Below, in pieces: positions 57,798 through 64,000 of a stretch of DNA of 64,000 nucleotides. Each line of letters begins with the position of its first letter. The first letter of the stretch is position 1. The position numbers and the translations under genes were made by a program. Location: contig AP026969.1 of the NCBI GenBank assembly GCA_027923965.1, positions 3,782,001 through 3,846,000 on the forward strand. The letters are read 5' to 3'. The DNA is from Comamonadaceae bacterium OS-1. Its GTDB lineage: Bacteria; Pseudomonadota; Gammaproteobacteria; Burkholderiales; Burkholderiaceae_C. Below the pieces are notes generated by a model. The model was not told the origin of the DNA and searched no databases. It worked only from the letters and a program-made list of their open reading frames with translations.

Positions 57798-59060
57798 TTG
57801 GAACATCTCTTCTCCGGCTCTGCCATCCAGATGCTGTTCGACTTCACGTTCTACTACCCCCTGTTCATGTCCTACCTGTGGATGTGCGGCGGGCTGTACT
57901 ACTACTTCCACTACGAGCGCAACGACCCGCCCTACGACCAGCCGCCTGCGCTCACCGAATACCCCGCGGTCAGCATTCTGGTGCCCTGCCACAACGAGGC
58001 CAGCAACATCGAAGACACGGTGGAGGCTCTGCTGGCCATCAACTACCCCACCTTCGAAATCCTGCTGATCGACGATGGCAGCACCGATGCGTCGCCCCAG
58101 ATGCTGGATGCCATCGCCCGCCAGGACAGCCGCGTGCGCGTCATCCACCTGGCCAAAAACCAGGGCAAGGCGGTGGGCCTAAACACCGCCGCCATGATGG
58201 CCAAATACGACTTCTTTTTGTGCATCGACGGCGACTCGTTGGTAGACCCGCACTGCCTGCACTGGATGATGCGGCACCTGGTCAACAGCCCGCGCGTCGG
58301 CGCGGTATCGGGCAACCCGCGCATCCGCACCCGGTCGACGCTGATCGGCCGCATCCAGGTGGGCGAATTCTCTTCTATCATTGGTCTGATCAAGCGGGCC
58401 CAGCGCACCTACGGAAAGATGTTCACGGTGTCAGGCGTGATGGTGTGCTTTCGCCGTGCGGCATTACACGACGCCGGCTACTGGAACCCGGACGCATTGA
58501 CCGAAGACATCGACATCAGCTGGCGGCTGCAAATGCGCCACTGGGATGTGCGCTTTGAACCGAATGCCTTGTGCTGGATTCTGATGCCCGAAACCCTGCG
58601 CGGTTTATGGCGGCAGCGCCTGCGCTGGTCCATGGGCGGCACACAGGTGCTGTTCAGCCAGAACGGTTTGTTCGGCCGCTGGCGGCACCGCCGCATGCTG
58701 CCGGTGTACCTGGAGTACTTCACCAGCGTGCTCTGGGCCTACACCATGGCGGCGGTATTCGCGCTGTGGACGCTCAAGCACTTTGTCCCACTGCCGCCTG
58801 CCTTGGTCATCGACACCCTGCTGCCGGAATGGAATGGCCTGGTGATCGGCACCACCTGCCTGCTGCAATTTGCCGTCAGCATGGCGCTGGACGCGCGCTA
58901 CGAAAAAGGCATGGGCCGCTACTACTACTGGATGATCTGGTATCCGCTGGCATTTTGGATTTTGAACGTCTTCACCACCCTGGTGGCCGTACCCAAGGTA
59001 CTGCTGCGCGGCAAACAGCGTGCCACCTGGAAAAGCCCGGACCGGGGGCTGCAACCATGA
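57798..59060 (+). CDS. pgaC: Poly-beta-1,6-N-acetylglucosamine synthase (GT2 family)
   Basis: PgaC polymerises UDP-GlcNAc at the inner membrane. The 420-residue protein has an N-terminal membrane helix pair and a GT2 catalytic domain with VSILVPCHNEASNIEDTVEA, LLIDDGSTD, the metal DxD in FLCIDGDSLVD, the catalytic TEDIDISWRL and the QRLRWSMGG motif. Two to three C-terminal membrane helices follow. It starts from TTG at 57798, supported by AGGAGA 6 bp upstream, and there is no in-frame ATG near. Its stop overlaps the pgaD start by 4 bp, indicating tight coupling of synthase and accessory subunit. Confidence 0.95.
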   Translation: MEHLFSGSAIQMLFDFTFYYPLFMSYLWMCGGLYYYFHYERNDPPYDQPPALTEYPAVSILVPCHNEASNIEDTVEALLAINYPTFEILLIDDGSTDASPQMLDAIARQDSRVRVIHLAKNQGKAVGLNTAAMMAKYDFFLCIDGDSLVDPHCLHWMMRHLVNSPRVGAVSGNPRIRTRSTLIGRIQVGEFSSIIGLIKRAQRTYGKMFTVSGVMVCFRRAALHDAGYWNPDALTEDIDISWRLQMRHWDVRFEPNALCWILMPETLRGLWRQRLRWSMGGTQVLFSQNGLFGRWRHRRMLPVYLEYFTSVLWAYTMAAVFALWTLKHFVPLPPALVIDTLLPEWNGLVIGTTCLLQFAVSMALDARYEKGMGRYYYWMIWYPLAFWILNVFTTLVAVPKVLLRGKQRATWKSPDRGLQP

Positions 59061-59515
59061 AATCACCGTTGATCATCGACCGCCCCGACCTGCAGGTCTG
59101 GCAACAGAAAGCCATGTTTGGCGCACTCACCGCCTTGTTCTGGGTGTTGTGGATATTCTTGTGGATGCCGCTCATCACGCTGGTGGCCTGGCTGTTTTTC
59201 GGCCAGCGCTTCCAACTTTATATGTTCGAGCTGGACGGCTACAAAACCTTCATGGGCTTGCTGGCCGTGTACTGCCTGGTGATCGGCATCATGGGCGGTG
59301 CCCTGCTGCTGTGGGCCGTCTACAACCACCTGCGATTTCGGGGCATTGACCGCCGCCGGGAGATGGATGCGCCTTCGGCCACCGCCATGGGCGACCACAT
59401 CAACCACCCCAGCACTGCGATTGACAGCTGGCGCAACCACGCCATCGTGACCGTGCACCACGACGACCAAGGCAACATCGCCCGGGTTGAGCCTACGGCG
59501 GTATCGCAGGCCTAA
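59057..59515 (+). CDS. pgaD: PgaD-like accessory membrane protein of the PNAG synthase
   Basis: This 152-residue protein has two membrane helices (FGALTALFWVLWIFLWMPLI, LLAVYCLVIGIMGGALLLWA) separated by a short loop. A motif NHLRFRGIDRRRE and a soluble tail follow. Size, topology and position directly after pgaC with an ATGA overlap fit PgaD, which stabilises PgaC and responds to cyclic di-GMP in E. coli. Sequence similarity among PgaD proteins is low, so the call rests mainly on context. Confidence 0.87.
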   Translation: MKSPLIIDRPDLQVWQQKAMFGALTALFWVLWIFLWMPLITLVAWLFFGQRFQLYMFELDGYKTFMGLLAVYCLVIGIMGGALLLWAVYNHLRFRGIDRRREMDAPSATAMGDHINHPSTAIDSWRNHAIVTVHHDDQGNIARVEPTAVSQA

Positions 59516-59538
59516 AGCCCCCCCGCCAAACCCGACCC

Positions 59539-59561
59539 GGGGGCGGGAAAACCCCCGCCCC
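59539..59561 (+). terminator. GC-rich hairpin after pgaD
   Basis: GGGGCGGG and CCCGCCCC form an 8-bp stem with a 6-base A-rich loop, 24 bp after the pgaD stop. No T-run follows, so it may stabilise the message end or need Rho. A second small hairpin, CGTTTC/GAAACG, lies just beyond. Confidence 0.45.
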
Positions 59562-59685
59562 AAAAGCCGTTTCAGGCCCCGAAACGTCAGCTTTCGGTCA
59601 GCCCCCCTGCGCACACTCATTCCACTGCCAGAACGATATCTCGTCCTGTCGGCGGTTCGATTGACACACACAAAAGGGGACAACC

Positions 59686-59994
59686 ATGACGGATCCGATC
59701 GTGGCCAAAATAGAGGCCAATCCCAAATACCATGAGCTCAAACGCAAGCGCACCCGGTTTGGCTGGTTGCTCTCTGCGCTGATGATGCTGGTGTACTACG
59801 GCTACATCGCGCTCATCGCGTTCGACAAACCCTTTTTGGCCACGCCCCTGGGCGCAGGCGTAACCACCCTGGGCATTCCCATGGGCATGGGCGTGATCGT
59901 ATTTACCGTACTGATCACCGCCATCTACGTGCGCCGCGCCAACGGCGAATACGACCGCCTGACCGCTGAAATCCTGAAGGATGTCTCCAAATGA
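59686..59994 (+). CDS. DUF485 domain-containing membrane protein (YjcH-like)
   Basis: This 102-residue protein has two hydrophobic helices ([20 protein letters not shown], and [20 protein letters not shown]) and the DUF485 start [23 protein letters not shown]485 proteins are routinely encoded in front of acetate/solute symporters (yjcH-actP) and may assist them. Here the stop overlaps the actP start by 4 bp (ATGA). The 170-bp region upstream contains two hairpins and should hold the promoter. GGGGACA is found 7 bp before the ATG. Confidence 0.93.
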   Translation: MTDPIVAKIEANPKYHELKRKRTRFGWLLSALMMLVYYGYIALIAFDKPFLATPLGAGVTTLGIPMGMGVIVFTVLITAIYVRRANGEYDRLTAEILKDVSK

Positions 59995-61718
59995 AAGCCA
60001 TCCTGAAATCTGTGGGCGCCGTGGCGCTGATGCTGGCAGCCGGGGCGGCTATGGCCGCCGGCGGCGACCTGGGCCAGGTAGACAAGCAGCCCACCAACTG
60101 GGTAGCCATCAGCATGTTTGCGATCTTTGTGGTCGCCACGCTGTTTATCACCAAATGGGCGGCGGCCAAAACCAAATCGGCTTCTGACTTCTACACCGCA
60201 GGCGGTGGTATTACCGGCTTCCAGAACGGCCTGGCGATTGCGGGCGACTACATGTCGGCAGCGTCCTTCCTGGGCATTACCGCCACCGTCATGGCCTTCG
60301 GCTACGATGGCCTGATCTACTCCATCGGCTTTCTGGTCGGCTGGCCCGTCATCACCTTTCTGATGGCCGAGCGCTTGCGCAACCTGGGCAAGTTCACCTT
60401 TGCCGACGTGGCCGCGTACCGCTTCCAGCAAACCCCGATCCGCATGTTTGCGGCCTCGGGCACGCTGGTGGTGGTGGCGTTTTACCTGATTGCCCAGATG
60501 GTGGGCGCGGGTGCGCTGATCAAGTTGCTGTTCGGCCTGGACTACTGGCTGGCGGTGGTGATTGTGGGCGGCCTGATGATGGTGTACGTGCTGTTTGGCG
60601 GTATGACGGCCACCACCTGGGTGCAGATCATCAAGGCCTGCATGCTGCTAGCGGGCGTGAGCTTCATGGCTTTCATGGTGCTGGCACAGTTCAGCTTCAG
60701 CCCCGAGGCGCTGTTTGCCAAGGCGGTGGAAGTCAAGACCCAGTTCGCCCTGAACGACGGCAAGATGCCGGACGCGGCGGCCAAAATCGGCCTGGCCATC
60801 ATGGGGCCCGGTGGTTTTGTGAAAGACCCGATTTCTGCCATCTCCTTCGGCATGGCGCTGATGTTTGGTACCGCTGGTTTGCCGCACATCCTGATGCGCT
60901 TCTTCACCGTGCCCAACGCCAAGGAAGCCCGTAAATCCGTGCTGTGGGCGACCACCTGGATTGGTTACTTTTACGTGCTGATCTTCATCATCGGTTTTGG
61001 TGCCATCACCCTGGTGCTGACCAACCCCGAGTTTGCAGACACCGCCAAGGGCATCATCAAGGGCGGCGGCGGATCGAGCAACATGGCCGCCGTGCTGGTC
61101 GCCAAGGCCGTGGGCGGCAACGTCTTCTTCGGCTTCATCTCCGCCGTTGCGTTTGCCACTATCCTGGCCGTGGTGGCGGGCTTGACCTTGTCGGGTGCCT
61201 CCGCTGTGTCGCATGACCTGTACGCCACCGTGTTCAAAAAGGGCAAGGCTGACAGCGCATCCGAACTGAAGGTATCGCGCATCACCACCGTGGCGCTGGG
61301 TATTGTGGCTGTGGCACTGGGCATTGCGTTCGAGAAGCAAAACGTCGCCTTCATGGTGTCGCTGGCCTTCGCGATTGCGGCATCGGCCAACTTCCCGGTG
61401 CTGTTCATGTCGGTGCTGTGGAAAGACTGCACCACGCGTGGTGCGGTGATTGGTGGCTTCATGGGCCTGATCTCGTCGGTGGGCCTGACCGTGGTGTCGC
61501 CTGCGGTGTGGGAAGTGACACTGGGCTACGCCAAGGGCTCGGCCCTGTTCCCCTACACCTCGCCGGCGCTGTTTTCCATGACCATCGGTTTTGTCGGCAT
61601 CTGGCTGTTCTCGGTCCTGGACCGCAGCCCACAAGCCGCCAAAGAGCGCGATGCCTTCAAGGCACAGCAGGTACGTTCGGAAACCGGGTTTGGCGCATCG
61701 GGCGCATCCGGACACTAA
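59991..61718 (+). CDS. actP: Cation/acetate symporter
   Basis: This 575-residue sodium:solute symporter has a signal-like leader ([20 protein letters not shown]) followed by about 13 membrane helices. The family signatures [20 protein letters not shown] and [20 protein letters not shown] near residues 65-105 are clear. ActP imports acetate and other short monocarboxylates such as glycolate. It is coupled to the DUF485 gene, as in most proteobacteria. A strong bidirectional terminator follows. No acs gene is adjacent, unlike in E. coli. Confidence 0.94.
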   Translation: MKAILKSVGAVALMLAAGAAMAAGGDLGQVDKQPTNWVAISMFAIFVVATLFITKWAAAKTKSASDFYTAGGGITGFQNGLAIAGDYMSAASFLGITATVMAFGYDGLIYSIGFLVGWPVITFLMAERLRNLGKFTFADVAAYRFQQTPIRMFAASGTLVVVAFYLIAQMVGAGALIKLLFGLDYWLAVVIVGGLMMVYVLFGGMTATTWVQIIKACMLLAGVSFMAFMVLAQFSFSPEALFAKAVEVKTQFALNDGKMPDAAAKIGLAIMGPGGFVKDPISAISFGMALMFGTAGLPHILMRFFTVPNAKEARKSVLWATTWIGYFYVLIFIIGFGAITLVLTNPEFADTAKGIIKGGGGSSNMAAVLVAKAVGGNVFFGFISAVAFATILAVVAGLTLSGASAVSHDLYATVFKKGKADSASELKVSRITTVALGIVAVALGIAFEKQNVAFMVSLAFAIAASANFPVLFMSVLWKDCTTRGAVIGGFMGLISSVGLTVVSPAVWEVTLGYAKGSALFPYTSPALFSMTIGFVGIWLFSVLDRSPQAAKERDAFKAQQVRSETGFGASGASGH

Positions 61719-61756
61719 GACCGTCGCCTGTGCATGGCCCTCTGAGCGGGCCATCC

Positions 61757-61818
61757 AAAACCGTTCGTGCGGGTTGGGTCGAAATCCTTCGGCCAGACCC
61801 GTCCGAACGGTTTTTTTT
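61757..61818. terminator. Bidirectional terminator between actP and the DUF1289 gene
   Basis: AAAACCGTTCG and CGAACGGTTTT (11 bp) bound a long stem extended by inner GCGGGT/ACCCGT-type pairing, with eight Ts on the right and an A-run on the left. It serves actP on the plus strand and the converging DUF1289-YbaK-GhrA operon on the minus strand. Confidence 0.92.
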
Positions 61819-61821
61819 GTT

Positions 61822-62058
61822 TTAGACCGTATCGGCTTGGGCGCGCCGGACAATCAGCCCCCACACCGCCAGCCTGCCCGCACCGTCCAGGCGACGCCAG
61901 GCGCTGATCTCGTCCAGCGTGCGCAGGCAGCCAATGCAGAACTGGCCAGCCACATCCATCTGGCAGACCCCCACACAGGGCGATGCCACTTCAGCATCTT
62001 TGAGGCTCCCTGTGCTGATGGCAAGGGCGTGAGCAGCTATTAAATCCATAGTAGTCAT
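61822..62058 (-). CDS. DUF1289 domain-containing small Cys protein
   Basis: This 78-residue protein has the DUF1289 core SPCVGVCQMDVAGQFCIGCL followed by RTLDEISAWRRLD, with four conserved Cys that probably bind a metal; function is unknown. The first 23 residues (MTTMDLIAAHALAISTGSLK and so on) are not family-like. They are encoded by a copy of the dispersed repeat: TTAATAGCTGCTCACGC on the minus strand is identical to the terminator copy at 21554. Its ATG overlaps the upstream YbaK stop by 4 bp, so the start is likely real and the repeat has become coding. Confidence 0.85.
   Translation of the reverse strand: MTTMDLIAAHALAISTGSLKDAEVASPCVGVCQMDVAGQFCIGCLRTLDEISAWRRLDGAGRLAVWGLIVRRAQADTV
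62003..62046. repeat. Dispersed repeat copy forming the N-terminal codons of the DUF1289 gene
   Basis: The plus strand shares AGGCT at one end and GTGAGCAGCTATTAA (15 identical bases) at the other with the reverse of the copy at 21541-21597, with GCT-AT-G-AAG-G matching between them. It is read in frame as LIAAHALAISTGSL. Confidence 0.8.
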
Positions 62059-62546
62059 ACCACCACATCCACTACCGGCGCGCCCGTCAGCCGCGCCAGA
62101 TCGTCGGGCGACAGCGCAAACACCGCGTGCGGATGCCCCGCAGCCGCCCAAATCTGTTCAAACCGGAACAGCTCGCGGTCGATCAAGGTGGCCGGCGGAT
62201 GCGCGTGCGCCACGGGGGCCACGCCACCGATGCTGAAACCTGTACGGGCCTTCACAAACGCCGCATCGGCCCGCCCCACCGGCCCCACCAGCGCGGTAAC
62301 TTTATGCTCGTCCACCCGACGGTCACCCGAGGTCACCACCAGCACCGCGGCACCGTCGGCTACACGGCGAAAAATAATGCTCTTGGCAATCTGCCCCACC
62401 GCAATGCCCAGCGCATCGGCGGCCTGCTGGGCGGTACGGGCCGCGTCGTCCAACATGCGCGGCATCTCGGGGTGGCCCCGGGTTTGCAACAAGACCGCGA
62501 CCCGTTGCACGCCTTCGGGCAGGGATGTCAGTTCAGCGCCGCACAT
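62055..62546 (-). CDS. YbaK/EbsC family aminoacyl-tRNA deacylase
   Basis: This 163-residue single-domain protein is of the YbaK/ProX type, which clears mischarged tRNAs such as Cys-tRNA(Pro). Family features include GIAVGQIAKSIIFR with the conserved Lys, VLVVTSGDRRVDEHKV, and GFSIGGVAPVAHAHP with the substrate-loop Gly-Gly. Specificity within the family cannot be told. Its ATG shares one base with the stop of the dehydrogenase gene upstream (TGATG), and its stop overlaps the DUF1289 start. It is thus the middle gene of a tight three-gene operon. Confidence 0.92.
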   Translation of the reverse strand: MCGAELTSLPEGVQRVAVLLQTRGHPEMPRMLDDAARTAQQAADALGIAVGQIAKSIIFRRVADGAAVLVVTSGDRRVDEHKVTALVGPVGRADAAFVKARTGFSIGGVAPVAHAHPPATLIDRELFRFEQIWAAAGHPHAVFALSPDDLARLTGAPVVDVVV

Positions 62547-63466
62547 CAATAACCCCGCTCACGTTGCACCACGCCCGCCACCGGCTGGCCTTGTAGCAGC
62601 GCCTGCAGCTTGGCGATGATCTGCGCCAGGCTTTCCCCTTCCAGGGTGCGCGCCGAAATATGCGGGGTGATGTGGATTTTCGGGTGGTCCCAAAAAGGGT
62701 GCCCGGGCGGCAGAGGCTCGGTGCGGAACACGTCCAGCGCGGCCCCGGCCAGATGGCCACTGTCCAGCAGGGCCAGCAGGTCCGCGTCCACCAGGTGCGC
62801 ACCGCGCGCCACGTTGATGACGTAGCCGCCGGACTGCAGGTGGGAGAGGCTGTGCCGGTTCAGGATGTTCTGCGTATCCAGCGTCAGCGGCAGCAGGCAG
62901 ACCAGCACTTTGCTGGCCGCCAGAAAAGCCTCCAGTTGCTCTGCACCGGCAAAACACCGCACACCGTCCACCACCTTGGGCTGGCGGCTCCAGGCGTTGA
63001 CCGGGAATTCAAAGCCGCACAAAGCCTGCGCCACCCTGGTGCCCAGCACGCCCAGGCCCATCACCCCCACCGGGAAATCGCTGTGCACGGCCGGGAGCTG
63101 TTTGCGCCAGCGCCCGGCGCGGGCATCGGCCTCGTACGCGTCCAGCCCGCGAAAGTGCCGCAACACCGCGTGGCACACGTATTCGGCCATCTGCACGGCC
63201 ATGCCCGCGTCCTCCAGCCGCACCACCTGGGTCTGCGGCGGGATGCGCAGGCGCATCAGCGCATCCACGCCCGCACCCAGGTTAAACACCGCCCGCAGGC
63301 CCGGCTGCTCGTCAAAAAACGCCTGCGGCGGGGCCCAGGCGATGGCGAAATCCGCCGGGGCGTTACCAGGGCTCCAAAGGGCCACATCGGCCTCGGGCCA
63401 GACGGCGTGCAAGCCGTCGATCCAGAATTGCGCCGCGCCATCGGGGTTGTATAAAGCGATCCGCAT
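62546..63466 (-). CDS. ghrA: Glyoxylate/hydroxypyruvate reductase A-like 2-hydroxyacid dehydrogenase
   Basis: This 306-residue D-2-hydroxyacid dehydrogenase reduces glyoxylate or hydroxypyruvate with NADPH. The NAD(P) loop is VGVMGLGVLGTRVAQAL. The catalytic Arg is in VINVARGAHLVD, the Glu in DVFRTEPLPPGHPFWDHP and the His in IHITPHISA. The start RIALYNPDGAAQFWIDGLHA is GhrA-like; the ATG at 63466 has AAGGAAA 6 bp upstream. It heads the GhrA-YbaK-DUF1289 operon. The physiological substrate is inferred from the family. Confidence 0.9.
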   Translation of the reverse strand: MRIALYNPDGAAQFWIDGLHAVWPEADVALWSPGNAPADFAIAWAPPQAFFDEQPGLRAVFNLGAGVDALMRLRIPPQTQVVRLEDAGMAVQMAEYVCHAVLRHFRGLDAYEADARAGRWRKQLPAVHSDFPVGVMGLGVLGTRVAQALCGFEFPVNAWSRQPKVVDGVRCFAGAEQLEAFLAASKVLVCLLPLTLDTQNILNRHSLSHLQSGGYVINVARGAHLVDADLLALLDSGHLAGAALDVFRTEPLPPGHPFWDHPKIHITPHISARTLEGESLAQIIAKLQALLQGQPVAGVVQRERGY

Positions 63467-63563
63467 CCAAGTTTCCTTTTGTTTCAGATTTGCCGCATAT
63501 TGTGTCCGTTGGCGTGTAGGCAAACTCCTAGAATTTGCCCTCCTATCTACAAAGGAGACATCC

Positions 63564-64000
63564 ATGACAAGCACCCCTTGCGAATTTGTTTGGTACGAAC
63601 TGATGACCAGCGATGGCCCCGCCGCCGAATCCTTCTACCAGGAAGTGGTGGGCTGGACGGTTAAGGATGCGGGTATGCCTGGCATGCGCTACGCCCTGGC
63701 ATCGGCGGGCGACACCCAGGTCGGTGGCATCATGACCCTGCCCGCCGAAGCCAAGGCGGCGGGTGCCCAACCCGGCTGGTGCGGCTACATCGCCGTACCC
63801 GATGTAGAGGCCTACGCCGCACGCATGGCGCAAGTGGGTGGAGCGGTGCATGTACCGGCCACCGACATTCCCAACGTGGGCCGGTTTGCCATGGTCTCCG
63901 ACCCACAGGGCGCCGTAGTCGCGTTGTTCAAGGGCCTGCCTGCCGAGCGCCCTGCCCCGCCGCCCGCAGGCACGCCCGGTACCTTCGGCTGGAGCGAGCT
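63564..64000 (+). CDS. VOC family (glyoxalase/bleomycin resistance-like) protein, truncated by the window end
   Basis: From the ATG at 63564, with AAAGGAGA 6 bp upstream, 145 residues are visible before the window ends. The first VOC module is clear: FVWYELMTSDGPAAESFYQE opens it, and GWCGYIAVPDVEAYAARMAQ and FAMVSDPQGAVVALFKG close it. After that, PAPPPAGTPGTFGWSEL begins what is probably a second module, as in two-module VOC proteins. The divergent position to ghrA leaves 97 bp for both promoters. The reaction or ligand is not predictable. Confidence 0.9.
   Translation, partial: MTSTPCEFVWYELMTSDGPAAESFYQEVVGWTVKDAGMPGMRYALASAGDTQVGGIMTLPAEAKAAGAQPGWCGYIAVPDVEAYAARMAQVGGAVHVPATDIPNVGRFAMVSDPQGAVVALFKGLPAERPAPPPAGTPGTFGWSE

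Overview
The window is about 64 kb of GC-rich chromosome from a betaproteobacterium, most likely order Burkholderiales, family Comamonadaceae (Rhodoferax/Polaromonas-like). The grounds are an orphan Bug-type solute receptor, ribosome sites of the GGAGACA type, a double-length UvrA, a PEP-CTERM protein, and a dispersed repeat built around GCTGCTCACGCTTA / TAAGCGTGAGCAGC. I saw no rRNA, tRNA, CRISPR array, prophage or intact insertion sequence. It reads as core chromosome with several catabolic gene sets.

Layout. 1-4.6 kb: GMC oxidoreductase (cut by the window edge), DUF1329 and DUF1302 outer-envelope proteins and a TetR regulator. 4.8-10 kb: secreted L-asparaginase, then a flavin monooxygenase with a fused SnoaL-like domain, preceded by a near-consensus sigma54 promoter, a large palindrome and an AcoR-like sigma54 activator. 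10-16.4 kb: lnt/corC, a GNAT enzyme, HdeD, an Lrp regulator divergent from phenylalanine hydroxylase, and an Hyi/OtnI-like isomerase. 16.4-21.5 kb: LysR divergent from an operon of Bug receptor, PdxA-family dehydrogenase, enolase-superfamily dehydratase and DapA-family lyase, probably for a sugar acid. 21.7-23.4 kb: fadD.

23.4-34.3 kb is the most coherent block. Two leftward operons encode an AtzF-AtzG-AtzE-AtzH set and a BMP-type ABC transporter with biuret amidohydrolase (BiuH), a BiuH paralogue and a GntR regulator. Together they fit breakdown of biuret, and plausibly triuret, to ammonia and CO2. Both operon heads carry the same 24-bp motif, a candidate GntR operator.

34.4-36.8 kb: prfC, a GtrA protein and a small Cys-rich protein. 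36.9-45.1 kb: a complete D-arabitol/polyol operon (SmoEFGK-like ABC transporter, DalD, AraC regulator, XylB). 45.6-54.2 kb: SHOCT protein, acetylpolyamine amidohydrolase-like deacetylase divergent from an Lrp regulator, and a 1969-residue tandem UvrA. 54.4-59.5 kb: a PEP-CTERM protein and a pga operon with pgaA, pgaC and pgaD but no pgaB. 59.7-64 kb: DUF485-actP acetate uptake, a bidirectional terminator, DUF1289-YbaK-GhrA-like genes and a partial VOC protein.

A dispersed imperfect palindrome recurs across the window. Between genes it often forms terminators. In at least three genes (lnt, the ABC ATPase and the DUF1289 gene), and perhaps atzE, related sequence is translated in frame.
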